Shown here: one piece after another, positions 51,101 through 61,624 of the stretch
Position numbering within the stretch: the first letter of the stretch is position 1
How the letters are laid out: each line of letters opens with the position of its first letter
Assembly: GCA_965198715.1 (NCBI GenBank)
Contig: CBDAPV010000001.1
Location: forward strand, 2,418,001-2,482,000
Length of the DNA stretch: 64,000 nt
Origin: RH-AL1 sp965198715
Lineage (GTDB): Bacteria; Pseudomonadota; Alphaproteobacteria; Rhizobiales; Beijerinckiaceae
Reading direction: 5' to 3'
Position numbers and translations under genes: made by a program
Notes under the pieces: model-generated
What the model was told of the DNA's origin: nothing
What the model saw: only the letters and a program-made list of their open reading frames with translations
Databases searched by the model: none

Positions 51101-51888
51101 ACCGCTCGCACTGCTCCGTGCTGGTCACCGGCGCCTCCAGCGGCATCGGTCGCGGCATCGCGCTGGCCTATGCGGCGCCGGGAGTCCGGCTCGCCCTCGT
51201 CGGCCGCGACGCCGGTCGCCTGGAGGCCACGACGGCCGCCGCCCGCGCCAAGGGCGCTGCGGTCGAGACCGCATCGCTCGACGTCCGCGACCGCGTGGCC
51301 ATGGCGACCTGGATCGCCGCCGCCGACGCCCGCCAGCCGTTCGACCTCGTCGTCGCCAACGCCGGCATCACCACGGGCCTCGGCCCGGACGAGTTCGCCG
51401 AGGAGCCGGAGGCGGTGCGCGCCATCATCGCCACCAACCTCATGGGCGTGCTCAACACGATCGAGCCGCTGATCCAGCCGATGACGTCTCGCGGCACCGG
51501 GCACCTCGCCATGGTCGGCTCCATCGCCGGCCTGCACGGGCTGCCCTATTCGCCGGCCTATTGCATCACCAAGGCGGGAGTGCACGCCTATGCCGAGTCG
51601 ATCAGGGCGCGGCTGGAGCGGCGCGGCGTGCTCGTCAGCCTCATCGTCGCCGGCTACGTCAAGACTCCGCTCAACGATTCCATCTCTGCGTTCAAGCCGG
51701 GCGAACTCTCCGAGGCGGCGGCAGGCGCCCTGATCCGGCGCCGGCTAGAGCAGGGCAGGGCGACGATCGCCTTTCCCTTCTTCCTCTATGCCGCCGCACT
51801 CTTTGGACGCGTGCTTCCCTCGCGCTGGTACGACCAGATCATGCTGCGCTTCGTGGCGCACGTCCCGCACACCCGCGAAAGGGTCTGA
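51097..51888 (+). CDS. Short-chain dehydrogenase/reductase (probable 3-ketoacyl reductase)
   Basis: 263-residue SDR. The cofactor loop VLVTGASSGIGRGIALAY, NAG motif (VVANAGITTG), catalytic Ser (VGSIAGLHGL) and Y-x3-K (YCITKAG) are intact. The C-terminal part (about 215-263) is hydrophobic (FPFFLYAAALFGRVLP) and may touch the membrane. As the last of five overlapping genes it would reduce the ketosynthase product before dehydration. No enoyl reductase is present in the cluster. Confidence 0.87.
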   Translation: MNRSHCSVLVTGASSGIGRGIALAYAAPGVRLALVGRDAGRLEATTAAARAKGAAVETASLDVRDRVAMATWIAAADARQPFDLVVANAGITTGLGPDEFAEEPEAVRAIIATNLMGVLNTIEPLIQPMTSRGTGHLAMVGSIAGLHGLPYSPAYCITKAGVHAYAESIRARLERRGVLVSLIVAGYVKTPLNDSISAFKPGELSEAAAGALIRRRLEQGRATIAFPFFLYAAALFGRVLPSRWYDQIMLRFVAHVPHTRERV

Positions 51889-51997
51889 TCCTTTCGCTCG
51901 GCTCTGCAGCGCCAGCAAGGCTCCGCTCCGGCCAAAATCCGCCCGCTTTGCCCCGCTTAGATGCCGCATCGCCGCCCACCCTTCGGACCCGCAAGCG

Positions 51998-53065
51998 ATG
52001 AAGTTGCCCCGCGTTCTCTTCGCCCTGCCGCTCGCGATCCCCTTCGCCGCGGCGGTGTTGCCGGTCTCGGCGCAGGACTACGACAGGCCGCCGCGCGGCT
52101 ACGAGGAGCCCGGTGCCGGCGATCCCGATTATCCGACGACGCCGCGCGGCCAAGTGGACTCGCCCGATGCCGGTTCGGTAGCCATCCGCATGAGCAAGGC
52201 CGAGAGCCGCATCCGCGAGATGACCGGGCAGATCGAGGAGCTGCAGAACGCCAACCGCAGGCTGGTCGAGCAGCTGCAGAAGTTCCAGGCCGACGTCGAC
52301 TCGCGCCTCAGCGCGGCGCCGCCGCGCAAGCGCGCCGAGGCCGAGACGCGGGCGCCGGCGGAGCCGGACGCTGTCGCCCAAGTCGAGCCTTCGACGCCGA
52401 AGCCGCGCAAGCGCCGCGACGATGCCTTCGATCCCGACGCCGCCGGCGCCGGCGCGCCCGGCAAGCCTAAGCCGTTGGGCTCCGCCGCCTCCGCGCAACC
52501 CGACGACACCGGTGGCGCCCCGATGGATCTCGCCGGCGGCAAGCTTGCCCGCGGCGCCGGTGATGATACGCTGGCGCCGACACTGCGCCTGCCATCCTCG
52601 ACCCCGCGGCAGGTCGGCGGCACCGTGACTCCGAACGGCACCATCATCGCCAATGCGGATGCCGCAGCCGGCGCCGCGCCGGCCACGCCGCGCGGCGAGT
52701 TCGACGCCGCGCTCGGACTCTACCGCGACAAGCAATACGAGGACGCCGAGAAGGGCTTCACCACCTTCATCCAGAAGAACCCGAAGTCGAAGCTCGCCGC
52801 CGACGCCACCTACTACCTTGGCGAGAGCTTCGCGCAGCGCGGGCGCAGTCGAGAGGCGGCTGAGCAGTACCTCAAGATCTCGACCGATTACGCGAGCTCG
52901 TCGCGGGCCCCCGATGCGTTGTTGCACCTGGGCATGTCGTTGAAGCTGCTGGGCGCCAAGGAGCAGGCCTGCGCCACCTTCTCCGAGGTCGGCCGCAAAT
53001 ACCCTAACGCACCTGCCTACGTGAAGAACGGCGCCGAGCGGGAGCTCAAGCGCGCCCAGTGCTGA
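51998..53065 (+). CDS. cpoB: Cell-division coordinator CpoB (Tol-Pal system YbgF)
   Basis: 355-residue periplasmic protein that couples outer-membrane constriction and septal peptidoglycan synthesis. Signal peptide (MKLPRVLFALPLAIPFAAAV), N-terminal coiled coil (about residues 60-105; SRIREMTGQIEELQNANRRL), a long Pro/Ala/charged linker, and C-terminal TPR repeats (about 235-350; YRDKQYEDAEKGFTTFIQKN, YYLGESFAQRGRSREAAEQY). tolQRAB-pal, which normally precede it, are not here. It overlaps tilS by 7 bp. Confidence 0.92.
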   Translation: MKLPRVLFALPLAIPFAAAVLPVSAQDYDRPPRGYEEPGAGDPDYPTTPRGQVDSPDAGSVAIRMSKAESRIREMTGQIEELQNANRRLVEQLQKFQADVDSRLSAAPPRKRAEAETRAPAEPDAVAQVEPSTPKPRKRRDDAFDPDAAGAGAPGKPKPLGSAASAQPDDTGGAPMDLAGGKLARGAGDDTLAPTLRLPSSTPRQVGGTVTPNGTIIANADAAAGAAPATPRGEFDAALGLYRDKQYEDAEKGFTTFIQKNPKSKLAADATYYLGESFAQRGRSREAAEQYLKISTDYASSSRAPDALLHLGMSLKLLGAKEQACATFSEVGRKYPNAPAYVKNGAERELKRAQC

Positions 53066-54099
53066 ACGCGGTCCGTCCGCGCGCGGCAACGGACGATGTC
53101 GACCTTGCAAAGCTCTTCGCCAGCCTCGAGGCCGCGCCGGCCCTGGTCCTCGCGGTTTCCGGCGGCCCGGATTCGACGGCGCTGCTGCACCTCGCGGTTG
53201 CCTGGCGGGCGTCAGCAATGCGCGGTCCAGAGCTTCACGTCGCCACCGTGGACCACGGGCTGCGGCCGGAAGCCGCCGACGAGGCCGTGACGGTGGCCGC
53301 GACTGCCGGCGGCTATGGACTGCCGCACGCGATCCTAGCCTGGACCGGACCCAAGCCCATAAGCGGGATCCAGGAGAAGGCGCGGGCGGCTCGCTACCGG
53401 CTCTTGAGCGAGCACGCCCGCTCCATCGGCGCGCCTTACGTCCTCACCGCGCACCACGCCGACGACCAGGCCGAAACCGTGCTGATGCGGCTCGGCCGCG
53501 GCAGCGGCGTTGCCGGCCTGGCCGGCATGCGCCGCGAGACCCCCCTCACCGAAGGCGTCGCGCTGGTGCGCCCGCTGCTCGAATTGGCCAAACTCGACCT
53601 GCTGGCGATCTGCGCCGCCGAGAGTCTCGCCTTCGTCGCCGATCCCTCGAACGAGGATCCGACCTACCATCGGGTACGCCTGCGGCAACAGGCCGAAGCC
53701 GCCGCGACGCTGGGGCTGGACCGGCCAGCATTGGTGCGCCTAGCGCGACGCATGGCGCGAGCCGAGGAGGCTCTCGAGAAGGAGGTCGCGCGCAGGCTGG
53801 CCGAGCTGCAGCCGCTCGCCGAACCGGGCTTCTGGCGCGCCGACCTCGCGGTCGCGCGCACGGCGGCCCCGGAGATCGTCCAGCGCCTGGTCGGTCGCGC
53901 AATCCTTCACGCTGGCCAAGCCGGACCGCTGCCGCTGGAGAGGTTGGAAGCGCTGACCGACGCGCTGCGCGCGGCGCTCGAGGAGCGGCGTCCTTTTCGT
54001 CGAACAATGGGAGGCGCGCTGCTCGCACTCGACGGCGGCGGAACGCTCGTGGTCACGCCGGAGCCGCCGCGACGCCGTGGGCGGCCGCGCCCCGATTAA
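53059..54099 (+). CDS. tilS: tRNA(Ile)-lysidine synthase
   Basis: 346-residue N-type ATP pyrophosphatase that converts the CAU anticodon C34 of tRNA-Ile to lysidine. The PP-loop VSGGPDSTALLHLA is near residues 34-47; TAHHADDQAETVLMRL and DPSNEDPTYHRVRLRQQ are TilS motifs. The GTG start overlaps the end of cpoB. It is shorter than E. coli TilS at the C-terminus, as is common in alphaproteobacteria. Confidence 0.94.
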   Translation: MLNAVRPRAATDDVDLAKLFASLEAAPALVLAVSGGPDSTALLHLAVAWRASAMRGPELHVATVDHGLRPEAADEAVTVAATAGGYGLPHAILAWTGPKPISGIQEKARAARYRLLSEHARSIGAPYVLTAHHADDQAETVLMRLGRGSGVAGLAGMRRETPLTEGVALVRPLLELAKLDLLAICAAESLAFVADPSNEDPTYHRVRLRQQAEAAATLGLDRPALVRLARRMARAEEALEKEVARRLAELQPLAEPGFWRADLAVARTAAPEIVQRLVGRAILHAGQAGPLPLERLEALTDALRAALEERRPFRRTMGGALLALDGGGTLVVTPEPPRRRGRPRPD

Positions 54100-54265
54100 G
54101 GCCGAATTGACGCGCACGGTGAGGCTCCCTTGGCAAGGGTCAGGGGTCGGCATACATTCGCTGCCACGGTCTACCGGCGTCAGACCCGGTCGGATCCGAT
54201 GCCCGTCGTCTCGTCAGCTGCCCCTCGGGGCTTGGACCATCAGGTCCGCTCCACTTGGATCGCAC

Positions 54266-56203
<1,938 letters not shown>

Positions 56204-56255
56204 AGCAACGTCCGCTGCGTTCTATGCGTCAAGTCTTGCGCCGCACAGTTTGTGC

Positions 56256-56288
56256 AAAAAGGCCCCGCTGTCGCGGGGCCTTTTCTTT
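56256..56288 (+). terminator. Intrinsic terminator after ftsH
   Basis: An A-run, then GGCCCCGC (56261-56268), a TGTC loop, GCGGGGCC (56273-56280) and TTTTCTTT. It lies 52 bp after the ftsH stop, and it also ends just after the stop of the convergent glycine-zipper gene. Confidence 0.92.
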
Positions 56289-56306
56289 GATTGGACCGTG
56301 ATGGTC

Positions 56307-56621
56307 TCAGTAGCGATCGCAAACGCGACGTGGACGCTCGATATAGGCGCCTTCATCCTCGTCCCAGAAGCGGACCAGTTCGCGGTGGCAGCGCGGCGGC
56401 GGCGGTGCGTAAGCCGGCTCCACATAGACCGTGCGCGGCGGCGGCGGCCCGTAGGCGCCACCCACGGCACCGGCGGCCAGCGCGCCCAGCGCCGCGCCAC
56501 CGATCACGCCGGCGGCGATAGCGCCACCGCGGTCACCGGCATAGCTCGGCGTCATCGTCCCGGCGACGGTCGCACATCCCAGCGCGATCACGAGCCCGGT
56601 CTTCATCAAACGTCCCGTCAT
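56307..56621 (-). CDS. Exported glycine-zipper protein
   Basis: 104-residue protein with a signal peptide (MKTGLVIALGCATVAGT from an internal Met, cleavage near PSYAGD), then a Gly/Ala-rich zipper (AIAAGVIGGAALGALAAGAV) that can insert in or associate with membranes. The tail contains PPPPRTVYVEPAYAPPPP and a pair of cysteines. Such proteins are common in Rhizobiales cell envelopes. The function is unknown. Confidence 0.72.
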   Translation of the reverse strand: MTGRLMKTGLVIALGCATVAGTMTPSYAGDRGGAIAAGVIGGAALGALAAGAVGGAYGPPPPRTVYVEPAYAPPPPRCHRELVRFWDEDEGAYIERPRRVCDRY

Positions 56622-56818
56622 GTTCGTTTCCCCAATGGTCCAATCATCGCGCCGTTCGACCCGACGCCCCCGTCGCGTTGTCCACGAACGCTCCAGAAGT
56701 ATTCGTGGGAACTGTGGAGAAGCTAAGACGAGGAAGCTGAACCCTTCGTTAAGGACGATGCCACGGACTCGGACGGTGTTGCCGCCGGCGCCGACGGCTG
56801 CTATCGCTCACGAAACTT

Positions 56819-56894
56819 GCCGGTTTAGCTCAGTTGGTAGAGCAACTGATTTGTAATCAGTAGGTCGCGGGTTCGATTCCTGCAACCGGCACCA
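56819..56894 (+). tRNA. tRNA-Thr (anticodon TGT)
   Basis: 76-nt cloverleaf with 7-bp acceptor GCCGGTT/AACCGGC and encoded CCA (56892-56894). D arm GCTCAGTTGGTAGAGC, anticodon stem CTGAT...ATCAG with loop centre TGT, and T arm with GGTTCGATTCC. The anticodon TGT decodes ACA and related threonine codons. Confidence 0.97.
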
Positions 56895-57079
56895 AGCAGG
56901 GGCCTTTGCAGGTATAGGTCGGCAGAGGGGTCGACCAAGGGCGGGGAGCCGGGCAACTTGCGACGCTTGCGGAGATGCGTGCCGCTGTCCTCGTTGGGTT
57001 TGTCGGGCCGGCAGATGCCGATCCGCTATCGGCGCGCTCGCGGGGCACCATCCCGGCCTCGAGTTCCGCGCGGCGCGGC

Positions 57080-57190
57080 TCACGCCGTCCCATGGCTTTG
57101 TAGCCAGTCGGCTTCGCCCTTCCGCGGAAAATAGCCGCGCGCATCCAGTCGCCGGAGGTGACGAAGACGGCGCCGTTCTCCTGGCCCCAG
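57080..57190 (-). pseudogene. Relic resembling heterotetrameric sarcosine oxidase alpha subunit
   Basis: Minus-strand text reads GAVFVTSGDWMRA in one frame. It then continues in a shifted frame as GYFPRKGEADWLQSHGTA and a stop at 57080. Joined, it gives a W-x-R...YFPR-x-GE-x-DW pattern typical of the GcvT-like part of sarcosine oxidase alpha. It lies just after the XRE-cupin regulator on the same strand. The rest of the 56895-57211 gap shows no gene. The fragment is short, so identity is tentative. Confidence 0.4.
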
Positions 57191-57211
57191 CATCCCGGAC
57201 AGACACGTCGG

Positions 57212-57913
57212 TCAGCGCGGCGGCCGGGCGTAGATGATGATGGATAGATAGGTCATTGGCATGGTGACGAGCTTTTCCGGCCCGTGCAGCGCACCGGAAT
57301 CGAACAGCATCGAATCGCCGGGTTTCAGCCGGAACGTCGCGCCCGCGTGGGCGTACACGACCTCGCCGCTCAGCATGTAGATGAACTCGGTGCCGGCGTG
57401 GCGAAAGCCGGTGTAAGGCTCGGCGCTCTCCTCGAGCGTGATGAGGTAGGGCTCGACCACCACGTCGCCGCCGAGCAGCGCGCCGAGCAGCTCGTAGACG
57501 TGCCCGATCTTGCTGCCGCGCCGCTCGATGACGACGCCCTGGCCGGCCGGCACATAGGAGCAATCGCGCTTCTCCTCGAAGGCGGCGAAGAGCGACGTGA
57601 ACGGCACGTTGAGCGCTGCTGCCACCGACTGGATCGTCGCCAGCGACGGCGAGATCTGACCGTTCTCGATCTTCGATACCATGCCGACCGAGAGGCCGGA
57701 CGCCCCCGCGAGATCGCTGATCGACAGGTCTCGCTCGCGGCGCAGCGAGCGCACCTGCAGGCCGAGCGCCCGCTCCAGGGTGCGCGGCACCTCCTCGGCG
57801 GGCGCGTTGGACAACGTCGCTAGCGACCCATCTTCCTTCGACGGCGAAGGCGGCGCGGTTTTCGATCGGATCGGCATGCGCGACTGCATAAGGCACCGCG
57901 TTCCGGCCGTCAC
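57212..57913 (-). CDS. XRE-cupin transcriptional regulator
   Basis: About 233-residue regulator with an N-terminal XRE HTH (residues about 50-105; LQVRSLRRERDLSISDLAGA, SVGMVSKIENGQISPSLATI) and a C-terminal cupin ligand domain (about 130-225; FRHAGTEFIYMLSGEVVYAH, FRLKPGDSMLFDSGALHGP). Such proteins often control amine or amino-acid catabolic genes next to them; the adjacent sarcosine-oxidase-like relic fits. The start may be the GTG at 57913, or the ATGs at 57889 or 57877. Confidence 0.88.
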   Translation of the reverse strand: MTAGTRCLMQSRMPIRSKTAPPSPSKEDGSLATLSNAPAEEVPRTLERALGLQVRSLRRERDLSISDLAGASGLSVGMVSKIENGQISPSLATIQSVAAALNVPFTSLFAAFEEKRDCSYVPAGQGVVIERRGSKIGHVYELLGALLGGDVVVEPYLITLEESAEPYTGFRHAGTEFIYMLSGEVVYAHAGATFRLKPGDSMLFDSGALHGPEKLVTMPMTYLSIIIYARPPR

Positions 57914-57936
57914 TCGCCTAGGTCAAGCTCTTGAGC

Positions 57937-58710
57937 CTATGCCCCCGCAGAGGTGCCCCAGCTTCGATAGAAGACGTAGGCGGCGACGACGAAGACCAGC
58001 CCGGCGAAAAGCCGGCGCAGGCGGTCTTTGTCCTCGCCCAGGCGCGTGGCGAGCCGCATGCCGGCCAAGCCGCCGAGCATGCCGCCGCCGACGAACCAGG
58101 CCGCTATCGGCCAGTCCACCAGGCCGGAGCGGGCGTAGTTCGCCGCCGTCGCCGTCGAGAAGGCGCAGACCGCGAGCAGCGAGGATCCCACCGCATCGAT
58201 CATCGGCATGGAATAGGCAAACAGCAGGCAGGGCACGATGAGGAATCCGCCGCCGACGCCGAAGAAGCCCGATGCCGTGCCAGCGAAGAACGCCAGCACG
58301 GCGCAGCGCAGCGAGGAGCGCGCGTCGTAGCAGGGCACGGTGCCCTCGGCGCGCGGGCGCAGCATCAGCGCGCCCACCACCACCATGAGCACGCCGAACA
58401 GCACGAGCAGCTCGTGGCCGTCGACGGCCTTGCCGAACTGCGAGCCGGCGAGCGCGCCGGTCACGCCGACGGCGGCGAAGAGCGCGGCGCTGCCCCAGCG
58501 CACGTGGCCGGCGCGGGCGTGCGTGCCGAAGTTGAAGAGAGCGGCGACGCTGATCGCGGTCGCGCCCGTGCCGATGGCAAGGTGCGGGCTGCCGACGCCG
58601 ACGACGTAGAGCAGGAGCGGCGTCGCCAGAATAGAGCCGCCGCCACCGACGAGGCCCAGCGCAAACCCGGCCACACCGCCCGAAAGCAGGGACAGGACCA
58701 GCATGCTCAT
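57937..58710 (-). CDS. TauE/SafE-family anion permease
   Basis: 257-residue membrane protein with about seven to eight helices of the sulfite exporter TauE/SafE (DUF81) type. The N-terminal repeat LLSGGVAGFALGLVGGGGSI and the second repeat FAGTASGFFGVGGGFLIVP carry the family's glycine-rich loops. Members export sulfite, sulfoacetate or other organic anions. It overlaps the hybrid kinase by 4 bp, so the two are co-translated. Confidence 0.87.
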   Translation of the reverse strand: MSMLVLSLLSGGVAGFALGLVGGGGSILATPLLLYVVGVGSPHLAIGTGATAISVAALFNFGTHARAGHVRWGSAALFAAVGVTGALAGSQFGKAVDGHELLVLFGVLMVVVGALMLRPRAEGTVPCYDARSSLRCAVLAFFAGTASGFFGVGGGFLIVPCLLFAYSMPMIDAVGSSLLAVCAFSTATAANYARSGLVDWPIAAWFVGGGMLGGLAGMRLATRLGEDKDRLRRLFAGLVFVVAAYVFYRSWGTSAGA

Positions 58711-61007
58711 TCCGCGGCGGACCGCAGCGCCGGCAGGCGTTCGGCTTGCCTTTCACCCTGGCCGGCGGTTCGCGTCTCCAGCAGCGTGGCGATGCGCGCG
58801 ATCAGCACCTCGGCGCGGAACGGCTTGCTGAGGAGCTCCAGTCCCTCGCTAAGCCGGCTGTCGTAGACGAGCGGATCGGCGGTGTAGCCCGTCGTGTAGA
58901 GCACCGGCAGCCCCGGCCGGGCCAGCAGCGCCGCCTCGGCGAGGTCGCGACCGGTCATCGAACCCTTGAGCACCACGTCGGTGAAAAGCAGCGCGATCTC
59001 GGAATCGGCGGCCAGCTCGCGCAACGCGTCAGCTCCCGCCGCCGCCTCGACGACGCGATAGCCGGCATCGCGCAGGGCGCCGGCGCCGAAGCGGCGGACC
59101 CCGTCGTCGTCCTCGACGAGGAGCACCGCGGTGCCGGCGAGGGCTTGGCGCGTCTCGGTTGGATTAGCGGCGGCGGTTAGCGGGACGACGTTGTCGGCCG
59201 CTGCGGCGAGCCGAGGCAGCAGGATGCGGATGGTGGTGCCGACACCTTCCGCGGTCTCGATGTCGGCGTTGCCGCCGGATTGCCGGGCGAAACCGTAGAC
59301 CTGGGCGAGGCCAAGCCCCGTGCCCTTGCCGACAGGTTTGGTGGTGAAGAAGGGTTCGAACGCGCGAGCCAGCACGTCGGGCGGCATCCCGGTGCCCGTG
59401 TCAGCGACGGCCACGGCGACATAGGAGCCAGGCACCAGGCCTTCCCGCGCGGTGCAATAGGCCGCGTCGAGCTCGACGTCGCGGGTCGAGACGGTCAGCG
59501 AGCCACCGCGCGGCATCGCGTCCATCGCGTTGACGCAGAGGTTGAGCACCGCGTTCTCGAGCTGGTTGGGATCGACCAGGGCGCGGTCGGCGCCCGCCTC
59601 AAGCTTCAGCTCGATCGCCACGGATTCGCGCAGCGTGCGCGCCAGCAGGTTGCGCATGCCCTCGACGAGGTCGTTGACAGCGAGCGGCTTGGGGTCAAGC
59701 GGCTGCTGCCGCGAGAAGGCGAGCAGACGCTGGGTCAGTGCGGCAGCGCGGCTGGCGCCTTCGATGGCGTTGGCGACCAGCTCGCGATGGCGCGGGTCGG
59801 CCTCCTTCATGCGCCGGCTCAACAGGTCGAGGCTGCCGATCACCACCGTCAGGAGATTGTTGAAGTCGTGCGCAATGCCGCCGGTTAGGCGGCCCACAGC
59901 CTCCATCTTCTGCGACTGGCGCAGCTGCTCCTCGACGCGTTCGCGGCTGCCCATCTCGGTGCGCAGCTGCGCGGCGGAGCGGCGCCAGCGCTCGCTGGCG
60001 CGTTGCTCCAGCGCGATCTGGCGGATGGCGAAGCCGGACACGCCGAGCAGCGCCAGCGACGACAGCGCGGCGACGAGGCCGTAGCCCCACATGTTGCGCC
60101 ACCACGGCAACAGCGCCGACGCCCGCGTGACGCCGAAGCCGATCACCACGGGATAGTCGCCGACCTTCTCGAAGCCGAAGATGCGGCTGACGCCGTCGAA
60201 CATCGCCGGCCGCACCAGCGCGTCGCTGCCGTGGGCGTCTAGCTTCAGCCGGAACATGGCGCGCGGCGGCGTGACGACCGCCGGCAGCATCGGCTCGGAG
60301 GCGAGCACGCTGCCATCCGTCCGCGCCAGGATCACAAGGTGGGAATATTCGCGCTCGGTCTGGCTGTAGAATTCCTTGAAGTAGCTCTGCTCGATCGAGA
60401 CGGCGACGATGCCGTCGAAGCCGCCCGGCACCGAGCTCGCCGCGCGCTGCGCCATGGTGAAGATCGCGGTGCCGCTGAGACGGTCCATGGCACCGCGCGA
60501 CACGTAGGGCAGCCGCGAGGGTGTCGCCTTGAGCGCGCGGAAATAGTCGCGGTTGGCCATGTTCGGCGCCGCCTCGCCGGCGCGAAGCGCGCTGCTGACG
60601 CGCACGTCGCCGGCGGCGTCGGTGATGGTGACGTCCGCCACCTGGGGCAGCAGCTCGCTCAGGTGCACCAGCAGGCCGCGCAGCGCCTCCACCTCGGCCG
60701 GCTTCGACCAGTCGATCGTGCGCAGGTGCTCGTTGATCTGATCGAGCATCAGCTGATGGGTCTCGAAGACCTTCATCGCGTGCTCGTGCAGAATGCGCGT
60801 GGTGCGCTCGACGCGATGCTCGGCGGCCTGGACCACGTCTCGGCGGTTCTGCCCCGCGGCGAGGCCGAACAGCATCAGTGGCAGCAGGATGGAGACCGCG
60901 AGCAGCGCCAGAGTCGAGCGCGGCACGCGCGCGGCGACGCGGAACGGCCGCCGGTGGGCATTGCGAAGAGGTGCGGCGGGATCGATCGACAACGACATGA
61001 GCGCCAT
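58707..61007 (-). CDS. Hybrid sensor histidine kinase with periplasmic Cache-like domain
   Basis: 766-residue membrane kinase. First helix about residues 31-51, a periplasmic double-Cache-like sensor (about 60-300; ANRDYFRALKATPSRLPYVS), and a second helix (about 306-327). HisKA has phospho-acceptor His in GGIAHDFNNLLTVVIG (near 382), followed by HATPase_c (GTGLGLAQVYGFARQSGG) and a C-terminal receiver with Asp in LLFTDVVLKGSM. No separate regulator is adjacent. Coupling to the TauE permease suggests it senses the transported anion. Confidence 0.93.
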   Translation of the reverse strand: MALMSLSIDPAAPLRNAHRRPFRVAARVPRSTLALLAVSILLPLMLFGLAAGQNRRDVVQAAEHRVERTTRILHEHAMKVFETHQLMLDQINEHLRTIDWSKPAEVEALRGLLVHLSELLPQVADVTITDAAGDVRVSSALRAGEAAPNMANRDYFRALKATPSRLPYVSRGAMDRLSGTAIFTMAQRAASSVPGGFDGIVAVSIEQSYFKEFYSQTEREYSHLVILARTDGSVLASEPMLPAVVTPPRAMFRLKLDAHGSDALVRPAMFDGVSRIFGFEKVGDYPVVIGFGVTRASALLPWWRNMWGYGLVAALSSLALLGVSGFAIRQIALEQRASERWRRSAAQLRTEMGSRERVEEQLRQSQKMEAVGRLTGGIAHDFNNLLTVVIGSLDLLSRRMKEADPRHRELVANAIEGASRAAALTQRLLAFSRQQPLDPKPLAVNDLVEGMRNLLARTLRESVAIELKLEAGADRALVDPNQLENAVLNLCVNAMDAMPRGGSLTVSTRDVELDAAYCTAREGLVPGSYVAVAVADTGTGMPPDVLARAFEPFFTTKPVGKGTGLGLAQVYGFARQSGGNADIETAEGVGTTIRILLPRLAAAADNVVPLTAAANPTETRQALAGTAVLLVEDDDGVRRFGAGALRDAGYRVVEAAAGADALRELAADSEIALLFTDVVLKGSMTGRDLAEAALLARPGLPVLYTTGYTADPLVYDSRLSEGLELLSKPFRAEVLIARIATLLETRTAGQGERQAERLPALRSAAE

Positions 61008-61138
61008 CTTAGCGCACTTTCAATGTCGGGAAGATGGCTCAGGTCGGCGGTCTGGCGCCGAGCGGGCAAGGCGGCGCTTCCAATGGAGCCGCGCGCTTGA
61101 TCCCTCGAGCGAGATCGGTCAAGGTCGCTTCGCCCGCC

Positions 61139-61214
61139 GGGCGGTTAGCTCAGTTGGTAGAGCGTCTCCTTTACACGGAGAGGGTCGGCGGTTCGAGCCC
61201 GTCACCGCCCACCA
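61139..61214 (+). tRNA. tRNA-Val (anticodon TAC)
   Basis: 76-nt cloverleaf with 7-bp acceptor GGGCGGT/ACCGCCC and encoded CCA. D arm GCTCAGTTGGTAGAGC, anticodon stem TCTCC/GGAGA with centre TAC, and T arm GGTTCGAGCCC. It decodes GTA and related valine codons. No upstream mobile-element boundary or downstream direct repeat of its 3' end was seen. Confidence 0.97.
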
Positions 61215-61316
61215 CGACATGAGTATCATACGCCGTCGCGTCACGGTCACGTCGTCGGTTTTCGCCAGTAGTAATGGCCGTGATCGACACCTGTTCAGCG
61301 AAGCACGGCAATACGG

Positions 61317-61538
61317 TCATGAGAGGCCCATGCCGGTCTCATCGACCTCTTTGCCGGCATCGTCATACACCCGATAGGTGATCGTGCCAGGAGCAAGCTT
61401 GCGCCGCTCGATTTCGGCGTTGCCGGCGATGTTGGCATCATCGACGGTCATGAATTTGCCAGGCAAAGGCTCGGTGGGGATACCCTTGCCGGAATCTGCA
61501 AGTTGGCCCGTCAGGACCATGGAGACGGTGTAGCTCAT
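61317..61538 (-). CDS. Small hypothetical protein
   Basis: About 73 residues from an ATG at 61538 (MSYTVSMVLTGQLAD). It has ITYRVYDDAGKEVDETGMGL at the C-terminus and no signal peptide. It is the first of three short minus-strand genes after tRNA-Val. No family is recognised. An ATG nine codons upstream is also open. Confidence 0.5.
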   Translation of the reverse strand: MSYTVSMVLTGQLADSGKGIPTEPLPGKFMTVDDANIAGNAEIERRKLAPGTITYRVYDDAGKEVDETGMGLS

Positions 61539-61624
61539 CCGCCGACTAAGCGCTGTCCGGCTCACGCGTCAACCGGCTGCGACGTCAGACTGACCCATCG
61601 ACCGGCGAATCGTCGTCGCGTTGA

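Noticed and set aside
56857..57144. Minus-strand frame ending VAGIEPATY across tRNA-Thr
   Set aside because: This ending is a familiar artefact of translating a tRNA gene antisense; only the sarcosine-oxidase-like patch further upstream looks protein-derived.
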